From positions 1 through 42,151 of the forward strand of contig CAIKOJ010000143.1 in NCBI GenBank assembly GCA_903829015.1: a stretch of DNA of 42,151 nt, written 5' to 3'. Below the pieces are notes generated by a model that had not been told where the DNA came from, did no database searches, and saw only the letters and a program-made list of their open reading frames with translations. The DNA is from an uncultured Bacteroidota bacterium (GTDB taxonomy: Bacteria; Bacteroidota; Bacteroidia; Chitinophagales; Chitinophagaceae). Shown one piece after another: positions 23,800 to 31,278 of the stretch (positions are counted from its first letter, which is position 1; every line of letters begins with the position of its first letter). Position numbers and translations under genes: made by a program.

Positions 23800-24684
23800 A
23801 TGGCAAAAAGAGAGGTGGACATTGTGGTACTTTCAGACATCCACTTAGGTACATACGGATGCCACGCAACCGAACTCCTGCAGTACCTGAAGAGTATCAG
23901 ACCCAAAGCTGTAGTCCTTAACGGCGACATCATAGATGTCTGGCAGTTCAGCAAACGTTACTGGCCCACTACGCACATGATGGTGTTAAAACACCTCATC
24001 GGGCTCATAGCCAAAGAGGTGCCAGTGTACTACATTCCCGGCAACCATGATGAAATGCTCCGCCGTTTCAAGGGATTCCAAATGGGTTCGCTGAAGATCA
24101 CCAACAAGCTGTCACTGAAGATAGACAACAGCAGGCTGTGGATATTTCATGGCGATGTATTTGACGTGGTGATGCAAAACAGCCGCTGGCTTGCAAAGCT
24201 GGGAGCAATAGGATACGATACACTTATACTCATCAACAGCTTCGTGAATTTCATTTCTCAGAAATTAGGACGGGGGAAAATATCGCTTTCTAAAAAGGTA
24301 AAGAACAGTGTAAAGGGTGCGGTAAAATTCATCAACAACTTTGAAGATACAGTTTGTGAGATAGCGGCTGAAAACAGTTATGACTATGTGATATGCGGCC
24401 ACATACACCATCCCGAGATAAAAGGAGTGGATACAAAACACGGTCATGTGGTGTATATGAATTCAGGCGACTGGATAGAAAACCTTACTGCGCTTGAGTA
24501 CAGCAACTCGGAATGGTCGATTTACAATTACTTCGAAGATCCGGTTGCACAGGCTATAGAGATCAATAAAAAGAAGCACGTGAAGGAATCAGCTAAAACC
24601 ATGATGGCTAGCCTGATGATGGAACTGAACATGAAGCCTGCTGGGCCTTTGGCGGATAGTGGAAGTAAGGTGGAAGCGGCCTAA
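23800..24684 (+). CDS. LpxH-like metallophosphoesterase (UDP-diacylglucosamine hydrolase family)
   Basis: 294 residues. All five metallophosphoesterase motifs are present: VVLSDIHLG, VVLNGDIIDVWQF, IPGNHDEMLRR, FHGDVFD and CGHIHHPEI. The arrangement with WQFSKRYWP and the helical insert near residues 130-185 is that of the LpxH-like family, which hydrolyses UDP-2,3-diacylglucosamine to lipid X in lipid A synthesis, using two Mn ions at the membrane surface. Some Bacteroidota have several paralogues of uncertain substrate, so LpxH activity is likely but not certain. The glycosyltransferase 102 bp downstream points the same way and suggests a lipid-linked sugar pathway. A CGTGC-AAAT-GCACG hairpin lies between them (24723-24736). 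Confidence 0.82.
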   Translation: MAKREVDIVVLSDIHLGTYGCHATELLQYLKSIRPKAVVLNGDIIDVWQFSKRYWPTTHMMVLKHLIGLIAKEVPVYYIPGNHDEMLRRFKGFQMGSLKITNKLSLKIDNSRLWIFHGDVFDVVMQNSRWLAKLGAIGYDTLILINSFVNFISQKLGRGKISLSKKVKNSVKGAVKFINNFEDTVCEIAAENSYDYVICGHIHHPEIKGVDTKHGHVVYMNSGDWIENLTALEYSNSEWSIYNYFEDPVAQAIEINKKKHVKESAKTMMASLMMELNMKPAGPLADSGSKVEAA

Positions 24685-24786
24685 GCAATACTTAATACAA
24701 TTAGAATCGTATAAACGGGTATCGTGCAAATGCACGTTCGGTGCCCTTCCTATATAGTCTAGCGTCGAAAAAAAACAGAACAATTT

Positions 24787-25818
24787 ATGAAAATACTTTT
24801 CGCAATTCAGGGTACCGGAAACGGACACCTGAGCCGCGCACGTGATGTATATCCTGAACTCACAAAGTACGGCGAGGTAGACGTGCTGATCAGTGGCATA
24901 CAGGCCGATGTGACGGTCCCTTTCCCCGTGAAGTACAGGTACTATGGTATGAGCTTTATCTTTGGCAAACGCGGTGGAGTAGATCTGGTGGATACTGCCA
25001 AAAAGCTGAAACTGTTCCGTCTGGTGAAAGACATTCGGGAATTCCCTGTCAAGGAATACGATCTGGTTATCAATGACTTCGAACCGGTATCGGCATGGGC
25101 CTGCAAAATCAATCGTGTTCCCTGTATTTCTTTAAGTCACCAATGTGCTGTGCTGCATCCCTCTGCACCACAACCTCCGGCCAGTGACCCTATGGGAAAG
25201 GCTGTGCTTAAATACTACGCTCCCGTTACCGATGCTTATGGATTCCATTTCAAATCATTCAGTGATAAAATGTTCACCCCTGTTATCCGGAAAGAGATCA
25301 GAGAACTAAAGCCGGAGAACAAAGGTCACTATACAGTTTACCTGCCTGCCTATGATGATGAGACGATCGTGAAGCATCTTTCTAAATTCACGCAGGTGTG
25401 CTGGGAGGTGTTTTCCAAACACAATACAAACCCTTTTGAGTCGGGCAACGTATCGATCACCAAGATTGATAACCGTAAATTTATAGAAAGTATGGCATCC
25501 AGTGCCGGAGTGTTGTGTGGTGCCGGTTTTGAAGGGCCCGCCGAGGCGATGTACCTGGGTAAAAAAGTGATGGTGGTGCCAATGCTCATTCAATACGAAC
25601 AGCATTGCAACGCCGCAGGCGCAGCCGCGATGGGTGCAACCGTAATTAATACCCTCAGCGAAAAATACTATACTACGATCAATCAATGGCTTGACAAAGG
25701 CGAACCAATCAAGGCCGACTATCCTGATCTCACCGAAAATATTGTAAGAAATATCATCGCGAAACATGCACCCGCTTTTTCAACACAAGGCAGCCAGGCC
25801 ATTAGCGTTAGTATTTAA
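24787..25818 (+). CDS. Glycosyltransferase, GT-B fold (MurG/UGT-like)
   Basis: 343 residues. The N-terminal MKILFAIQGTGNGHLSRA motif is the Gly-rich acceptor-side loop of MurG- and MGD-like GT-B transferases. The C-terminal half has the donor-binding part: the segment ending AGVLCGAGFEGPAEAMYLGKKVMVVPM with a Gly-rich turn, then YEQHCNAAGA. These fit a transferase using a UDP-sugar. No signal peptide or membrane helix is seen, so it should act at the cytoplasmic face. The position next to an LpxH-like gene suggests glycosylation of a lipid, such as diacylglycerol or a lipid A-related acceptor, but this is inference. In many Bacteroidota this family is annotated only as 'glycosyl transferase'. 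The intergenic gap of 102 bp leaves operon membership open. Confidence 0.8.
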   Translation: MKILFAIQGTGNGHLSRARDVYPELTKYGEVDVLISGIQADVTVPFPVKYRYYGMSFIFGKRGGVDLVDTAKKLKLFRLVKDIREFPVKEYDLVINDFEPVSAWACKINRVPCISLSHQCAVLHPSAPQPPASDPMGKAVLKYYAPVTDAYGFHFKSFSDKMFTPVIRKEIRELKPENKGHYTVYLPAYDDETIVKHLSKFTQVCWEVFSKHNTNPFESGNVSITKIDNRKFIESMASSAGVLCGAGFEGPAEAMYLGKKVMVVPMLIQYEQHCNAAGAAAMGATVINTLSEKYYTTINQWLDKGEPIKADYPDLTENIVRNIIAKHAPAFSTQGSQAISVSI

Positions 25819-25973
25819 CGTTGGGCTCAAACTCACCGTTAGACTTACAGACCTTGCTATAGCGATATTGCTCTGAAACCTTATTACTTCATCCCTGCTA
25901 TCGGAGTTACAGCAATTTCATACCCGAAACTGCTTCGGAACTCCTGTACAATTGACTGTTACCAAATAATTCG

Positions 25974-25981
25974 TTACTTTG
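25974..25981 (+). promoter_or_regulatory. Near-consensus -7 promoter element for the M16 peptidase gene
   Basis: TTACTTTG differs from TAnnTTTG at one base and lies 18 bp before the ATG at 26000. The upstream 155 bp contain no gene. Confidence 0.4.
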
Positions 25982-25999
25982 GAGCAATAAATATATTTT

Positions 26000-28957
26000 A
26001 TGAAACCAAATAAAACCTCATGGGCCATTGCGCTTTGTTGTGCGGCAATGTGCGTGGTGTGTTCTTCATCGGCAAAAGACAGTGACGTAAAAAGTAAGTA
26101 TCAGTGGAGCCAGGCAAGTTCTGCTGGTTATTCCTATAAATACGTCACCAACGACCCGATGAATGCCCGGTTCTACAAACTGAAGAACGGCCTTACGGTT
26201 ATCCTAAGCCCCACACATAAAGAACCACGTATTCAGTTCTATTTTGCCACTAAGGCTGGTAGTAAAACAGATCCCGCAGATCATACGGGGCTTGCACACT
26301 ATCTGGAGCATATGATGTTTAAAGGCACCCAGCACTATGGCTCACTTGATTGGAATAAGGAAAAACCATACCTGGGTAAAATTGATACACTTTACGAGTT
26401 GTACAACCACACGACCGATGAAACTAAGCGTAAGATCATTTACCATCTCATTGATTCGGTTTCCGGCCTGGCGTCTAAATTTTCGATAGCCAACGAATAC
26501 GACAAAATGATGTCGTCGATAGGTGCGCAGGGCACAAATGCGTTCACATCTTATGAGCAGACTGTTTATACAGAGGATGTTCCTGCCAATTCTGTTGACA
26601 AATTTTTAAAGGTGCAGGCAGAGCGTTTCCGCGATCCGGTATTCCGTATTTTCCATACTGAACTGGAAGCGGTTTATGAAGAAAAGAACCGTACGCTTGA
26701 TAATGACGGCCGTAAGGTGAATGAAATGATGATGTCAAACCTTTTCCTGAATCACAACTACGGAAAGCAGACTACCATCGGTACTGTTGAACATCTTAAA
26801 AATCCTTCGTTGCTGGAGATCAGGAAATACTTCGAAACCTATTACGTGCCAAACAACATGGGCGTTATAGTTTCCGGCGATTTCAATCCTGATGAAATGA
26901 TCAAAAAGATCGAGACTTATTTTTCAGACATGAAGAGCAAGCCTGTGCCGAAATATACATTCAGCCCTGAAGGAGATATGGCATCACCTATTCAGAAAGA
27001 AGTTTTCGGACCAGACGCTGAATTTGTTTCCATTGGGTTCCGCCTGCTGGGTGTGCACTCTAAAGATGCCTTGCTGGCTGATCTTGTTGGGCAGGTATTG
27101 ACAAATGGTAAAGCCGGACTAATAGATCTGAACCTCGTGAAAAAGCAAAAATTACTTCGCGCAGTGGCTTTTTCCAATGTGCTTATTGATTACGGTTTTA
27201 TGAATTTGCAGGGCACTCCTACACAAGGCCAGAAACTGGAAGAAGTGAAAGCGTTAATGTTGGGAGAGATAGCAAACCTAAAGAGCGGCAACTTCGACAA
27301 CGATCTGCTGGTATCTATTGTGAACAATGCCAAAAAGGCAATGATGCAGCTGAATGAGAAATACGGATCTCGTGCATCAGTATTGATGAGTGCCTTTACC
27401 GGCGAAGAAGACTGGCTGGATGATGTGTCTTATACCGATCAGTTGTCTAAACTCACTAAAAAAGACATAGTAGACTTCGCCAACAAATATTTTGGCAACA
27501 ATTACGTGGTTGTCTATAAGCGCAAAGGCGAGGATAAGAACATAATGAAGGTAGAAAAGCCACCAATTACGCCGGTTGAAACCAACAGGAATTCACAGTC
27601 TGCCTTTGTGAAAAATATTATCAGTGCACCGGTTGAGCCGATTAAACCAGTTTGGGTGGATTACAACAAAGACCTTAAAAAGGGTACAGTTGGGCCGGCT
27701 GAAGTATTATACGTACATAATGACGACAACGGTCTTTTCAGGATGTCTTACCGTTTTAAAATGGGTACATGGAGCGACAAGAAATTAAGTGTTGCAGCTT
27801 CGTATCTACAGTTTTTGGGTACAGATAAGAAAAGCTCGGAGGAAATTTCGAAGGAATTTTACAAACTGGCATGCAGCTTCAGCGTTTCTGCAGGAAGCGA
27901 ATTTACAACTGTATCTCTGGAAGGTTTGCAGGAGAACTTTGATAAGGCAGTCGCCCTGCTCGAAGATCTGCTGGCCAACTGCAAGGCTGATGAAGACGCG
28001 CTCACAGCGCTTAAAGGTCGTATAGCCAAAACACGCAGTGATGCCAAGAACAACAAAGGTGCCATTATGCAGGGTGTAGTTAATTATGCACGGTTTGGAC
28101 CTGAGAATCCATTTAACAATGTGCTGAGCAACGATGAACTGAAAAACTTGACCAGCGCAGAATTGGTAGATCTGATACACAACCTGAACAAATTCAGTCA
28201 CCGTATTATCTATTACGGCCCTGAGACTTTGGGTGCACTTAGCACTTCGCTAAAAGCAACTCATAAAATGCCTGATATGTTCAGCCCCGCACCGGCTCCC
28301 AAGGTTTTCAATTTCACAAGTCAGACTTCAAATCAGGTTTTGTTTGCAGACTATGATATGGTGCAGAGCGAGATCAGGTGGGTGAGAAACATACCTGGGT
28401 ACGACCCTGCAAAACAGCCGACCCTTGATATGTTCAACAATTACTTTGGTGGCAATATGGGTGCGCTGGTATTCCAGACAATACGCGAGAGCAAAGCACT
28501 TGCTTATTCAACCAATGCCAATGTATTTACGCCTGAAAAGAAGGAGGATCCTTATTATATTTCTGCTTACGTGGGTTGCCAGGCCGATAAGTTCAATGAA
28601 TCAGTTAAAGCAATGAATGAATTGCTGAACGATATTCCATCGGTAGAGAATAACCTACAGGCTGCACGTTCCGGACTGAAGAAAGAAATAGAAACGGACC
28701 GTATTACGCAGGATGGTATCATTTTCAATTACCTGGCTGCAGAACGAAAAGGGTTGAATGAGGATATCCGCAAGAGTATTTATGAACATGCTGATAAGAT
28801 GAGTTATGCCGAACTGAAGAAATTTCATTCGGAAAACATGGCTGGTAAACCTTTTACCTATTGTATTGTAGCATCTGAGAAAAAGATAAGCGCCGATGAC
28901 CTGCAGAAATGCGGACCGGTTAAGAAGCTGAGTCTGACTGAGATATTCGGTTATTAA
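26000..28957 (+). CDS. M16 family zinc metallopeptidase (insulinase/pitrilysin type), exported
   Basis: 985 residues, two fused M16 halves. After a signal peptide (about 1-25; CSSSA region, no good lipobox) the first half carries the inverted zinc motif HYLEH (100-104, in GLAHYLEHMMFKGT). A helical insert of about 50 residues follows (about 115-170), then SFGA-like SIGAQGTNAFTSYEQTVY and the downstream Glu-rich helix ELEAVYEEKNRTLDN that supplies the third ligand. The second half (from about 560) lacks HxxEH, as normal for the inactive partner domain. M16 enzymes cut peptides enclosed in a clamshell chamber; in Bacteroidota, periplasmic members are common and of unknown substrate. The gene is flanked by its own weak promoter box and a strong terminator, so it is a single transcription unit. 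Confidence 0.93.
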   Translation: MKPNKTSWAIALCCAAMCVVCSSSAKDSDVKSKYQWSQASSAGYSYKYVTNDPMNARFYKLKNGLTVILSPTHKEPRIQFYFATKAGSKTDPADHTGLAHYLEHMMFKGTQHYGSLDWNKEKPYLGKIDTLYELYNHTTDETKRKIIYHLIDSVSGLASKFSIANEYDKMMSSIGAQGTNAFTSYEQTVYTEDVPANSVDKFLKVQAERFRDPVFRIFHTELEAVYEEKNRTLDNDGRKVNEMMMSNLFLNHNYGKQTTIGTVEHLKNPSLLEIRKYFETYYVPNNMGVIVSGDFNPDEMIKKIETYFSDMKSKPVPKYTFSPEGDMASPIQKEVFGPDAEFVSIGFRLLGVHSKDALLADLVGQVLTNGKAGLIDLNLVKKQKLLRAVAFSNVLIDYGFMNLQGTPTQGQKLEEVKALMLGEIANLKSGNFDNDLLVSIVNNAKKAMMQLNEKYGSRASVLMSAFTGEEDWLDDVSYTDQLSKLTKKDIVDFANKYFGNNYVVVYKRKGEDKNIMKVEKPPITPVETNRNSQSAFVKNIISAPVEPIKPVWVDYNKDLKKGTVGPAEVLYVHNDDNGLFRMSYRFKMGTWSDKKLSVAASYLQFLGTDKKSSEEISKEFYKLACSFSVSAGSEFTTVSLEGLQENFDKAVALLEDLLANCKADEDALTALKGRIAKTRSDAKNNKGAIMQGVVNYARFGPENPFNNVLSNDELKNLTSAELVDLIHNLNKFSHRIIYYGPETLGALSTSLKATHKMPDMFSPAPAPKVFNFTSQTSNQVLFADYDMVQSEIRWVRNIPGYDPAKQPTLDMFNNYFGGNMGALVFQTIRESKALAYSTNANVFTPEKKEDPYYISAYVGCQADKFNESVKAMNELLNDIPSVENNLQAARSGLKKEIETDRITQDGIIFNYLAAERKGLNEDIRKSIYEHADKMSYAELKKFHSENMAGKPFTYCIVASEKKISADDLQKCGPVKKLSLTEIFGY

Positions 28958-28979
28958 TCTTAATGATTTTTTCATAAAG

Positions 28980-29009
28980 GCCTGCCGGAGAAGTTCCGGC
29001 AGGCTTTTT
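28980..29009 (+). terminator. Rho-independent terminator of the M16 peptidase gene
   Basis: GCCTGCCGGA and TCCGGCAGGC form a 10-bp stem around a short loop, followed by five T residues. It lies 22 bp after the stop. Confidence 0.9.
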
Positions 29010-29051
29010 GTTTGAAGGAATGTCTGCAAAACCACTTAATTATCCTTGAGT

Positions 29052-29059
29052 TACTTTTG
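29052..29059 (+). promoter_or_regulatory. Upstream -7 element for pyk (P1)
   Basis: TACTTTTG is a perfect TAnnTTTG match 131 bp before the pyk ATG. A second perfect element follows 41 bp downstream. Confidence 0.5.
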
Positions 29060-29100
29060 TAATCAACCTGACAGCCCCATTTAACGCCAATCATATTGCT

Positions 29101-29108
29101 TACCTTTG
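29101..29108 (+). promoter_or_regulatory. Downstream -7 element for pyk (P2)
   Basis: TACCTTTG is a perfect TAnnTTTG match 82 bp before the pyk ATG. The leader after it contains a small CACTG/CAGTG hairpin. Confidence 0.6.
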
Positions 29109-29190
29109 CCAACGTAATTTGCAATTAATTCACTGGTAATAATGCAGTGTTATTTTGCCCTGGGAATTTAGACCGCAATAAGAACGAAAT

Positions 29191-30612
29191 ATGTCGAACA
29201 AAACAAAAATTGTAGCCACAGTAGGCCCCGCCTGTAATACTTACGAAAAATTGTTGGCACTGGTTAATGAAGGTGTGAGTGTATTCAGGCTTAACTTCTC
29301 GCATGGTACTCACGAACAGCATCTGAGTGTGATCAACCACATCAGAAATATAAATGCCGACTATAACTACAACGTGGCTATCCTTACCGACCTCCAGGGG
29401 CCAAAGCTAAGGGTGGGTGAGATAGAGAACAACGCGTTGGAACTGAATAAGGGAGATCATTTTTATTTTACCAACGTAAAGTGCGTAGGTACAATGGAGA
29501 ATGTATATATCTCTTACCCCAATTTTCATAGTGATGTAAAGGTGGGAGAAAAAATATTGCTGGATGACGGCAAGATAGAAGTGCTGGTTAAAGAAATAGG
29601 AGAAGATCACAGGGTGAAAGTTGAAGTACTGAACCAGGGCATTCTTTCCTCTAAAAAAGGGGTCAACCTGCCGGATACAAAGATTTCATTGCCCTCGCTC
29701 TCTGAGAAAGATCTCAATGACCTTGACTTTATTATAGATCAGAACATCGACTGGATAGCACTCTCATTTGTACGCAGGCCTGAAGATGTAGAGCAGTTGC
29801 GCGCAATCATTAAGAGCAAAAAGAGCGGTGCAAAGATCATTGCCAAGATCGAAAAGCCTGAAGCAATGGAGCATCTGCGGGAGATCATTCTGGCTTCAGA
29901 TGCAGTTATGGTGGCACGTGGAGACCTTGGGGTGGAACTACCGCTGGAGCAGGTGCCTATGATACAAAAGAATATTGTGCGCAAATGCATACACAGAGCC
30001 AAGCCGGTAATTATTGCCACGCAGATGATGGAAAGCATGATTGATCGTACCCGTCCAAACAGAAGTGAGATCACTGATGTGGCGAATGCGGTAATGGAAG
30101 GCGCCGATGCGCTGATGCTGAGCGGAGAAACTGCTATGGGTCAGTATCCTGAACTGGTAGTGCATACTATGGCAAGCATTATTAAAGAAGTAGAAAAAGA
30201 AGAAACAGTATACCACCGTAACCTGATACCACAGCACCATTCGCCTTCGTTTCTGAGCGATGCCCTCTGTTACAATGCCTGCGAGATCACCAAAGACATT
30301 GGAGCACATGCGCTGATAGGCATGACACAGTCAGGTTACACCGGGTTTATGCTTTCCAGCTACAGACCTCATGCGCCCTTATATGTATTTACTAAAACGC
30401 AGACGCTCGTTAATCAGTTGAGTCTTAGCTGGGGTGTTAAAGCCTTTTATTACGACAGGGAGGAGAGCATGGATGGCATCATTGCTGACCAGATAGAATT
30501 CTTGAAAGAAAAGGGACTGTTGAAAACCGGCGATGTAGTGGTGAACACCGGCAGTACGCCAGTTGAAGAGCATCTGCCAACAAATATGCTGAAGATTACC
30601 AAGGTGAGTTAG
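29191..30612 (+). CDS. pyk: Pyruvate kinase
   Basis: 473 residues, the normal length for bacterial pyruvate kinase. It transfers phosphate from phosphoenolpyruvate to ADP, the last step of glycolysis. Visible signatures are KTKIVATVGPAC at the N-terminus, the active-site RLNFSHGTHEQH, LTDLQGPKLRVG, the signature lysine in IIAKIEKPEAMEHL, VMVARGDLGVELP, ATQMMESMIDRTRPNRSE and LMLSGETAMGQYP. The C-terminal allosteric-type domain is present. The enzyme is cytoplasmic and tetrameric in the family. Two tandem -7 elements and a leader of 80-130 nt precede it, which suggests regulated expression. The next gene starts 40 bp downstream without a visible terminator. Confidence 0.98.
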   Translation: MSNKTKIVATVGPACNTYEKLLALVNEGVSVFRLNFSHGTHEQHLSVINHIRNINADYNYNVAILTDLQGPKLRVGEIENNALELNKGDHFYFTNVKCVGTMENVYISYPNFHSDVKVGEKILLDDGKIEVLVKEIGEDHRVKVEVLNQGILSSKKGVNLPDTKISLPSLSEKDLNDLDFIIDQNIDWIALSFVRRPEDVEQLRAIIKSKKSGAKIIAKIEKPEAMEHLREIILASDAVMVARGDLGVELPLEQVPMIQKNIVRKCIHRAKPVIIATQMMESMIDRTRPNRSEITDVANAVMEGADALMLSGETAMGQYPELVVHTMASIIKEVEKEETVYHRNLIPQHHSPSFLSDALCYNACEITKDIGAHALIGMTQSGYTGFMLSSYRPHAPLYVFTKTQTLVNQLSLSWGVKAFYYDREESMDGIIADQIEFLKEKGLLKTGDVVVNTGSTPVEEHLPTNMLKITKVS

Positions 30613-30652
30613 GTGCTGTAATTTCATTTTTCATAGCTTTGATCATATACTC

Positions 30653-31267
30653 ATGGTCCGTAGTTTTTTGTTGATATTTTCTTTTATTCTTTGTTCCGGG
30701 GTCGCTAAAACCACGGCTCAGGAGATTTCGTTCAAAGACACCATTGATGCATACAACAGCCACCGCATACACATCAATAAGACGGGGATGAAAGTGCTGG
30801 CTGGCTGGGGCGTTACAAATGCAGTAGCAAGTGGCATAGGCTACTTCGCCGCTACCAATGATGAATGGAAGTACTTTCATGAAATGAATGCTATGTGGGG
30901 TGTTATCAATGCAGGCATTGCCTGGGCCGGACTTGCGGGAGTGAGAAAAGAAATGAACGCAAAGTACACGTACAAACAAGCCTACGGTAAATACCGCTCC
31001 AATAAAAAGCTGTACCTGATCAACATAGGTCTGGATGTATTGTATGTAGGCGGAGGCGTAGCACTAAATGAAGCAGGCAATTCCGCCAAGAAGAACCAGA
31101 ATATGCTTCACGGATTCGGTAAATCAGTTGCCATACAGGGCGTATTCCTTCTTTTGTTCGACAATGTGATGTTTGCATCCCACCACCGCTCCAACAGCAA
31201 GTGGTACCAACTTATGTCAGAACTCAGCTATACCGGTAACGGTATCGGGTTCATCCATAATTTTTAG
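30653..31267 (+). CDS. Small membrane protein, Bacteroidota-restricted type (DUF6992-like)
   Basis: 204 residues. A signal peptide (RSFLLIFSFILCSGVAKTTAQ) precedes four hydrophobic segments: LAGWGVTNAVASGIGYFA, MWGVINAGIAWAGLAG, YLINIGLDVLYVGGGVAL and SVAIQGVFLLLFDNVMFA. The pattern W-x-x-N-x-x-x-G, then YFHEMNAMWGVINAGIA resembles a conserved Bacteroidota family I recall as DUF6992; the assignment is tentative. No catalytic motif is seen. It may be co-transcribed with pyk (40-bp gap, no terminator), and it ends 11 bp from the end of the convergent leuS, a notably tight arrangement. Function unknown. Confidence 0.7.
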   Translation: MVRSFLLIFSFILCSGVAKTTAQEISFKDTIDAYNSHRIHINKTGMKVLAGWGVTNAVASGIGYFAATNDEWKYFHEMNAMWGVINAGIAWAGLAGVRKEMNAKYTYKQAYGKYRSNKKLYLINIGLDVLYVGGGVALNEAGNSAKKNQNMLHGFGKSVAIQGVFLLLFDNVMFASHHRSNSKWYQLMSELSYTGNGIGFIHNF

Positions 31268-31278
31268 TGCCTACATTT

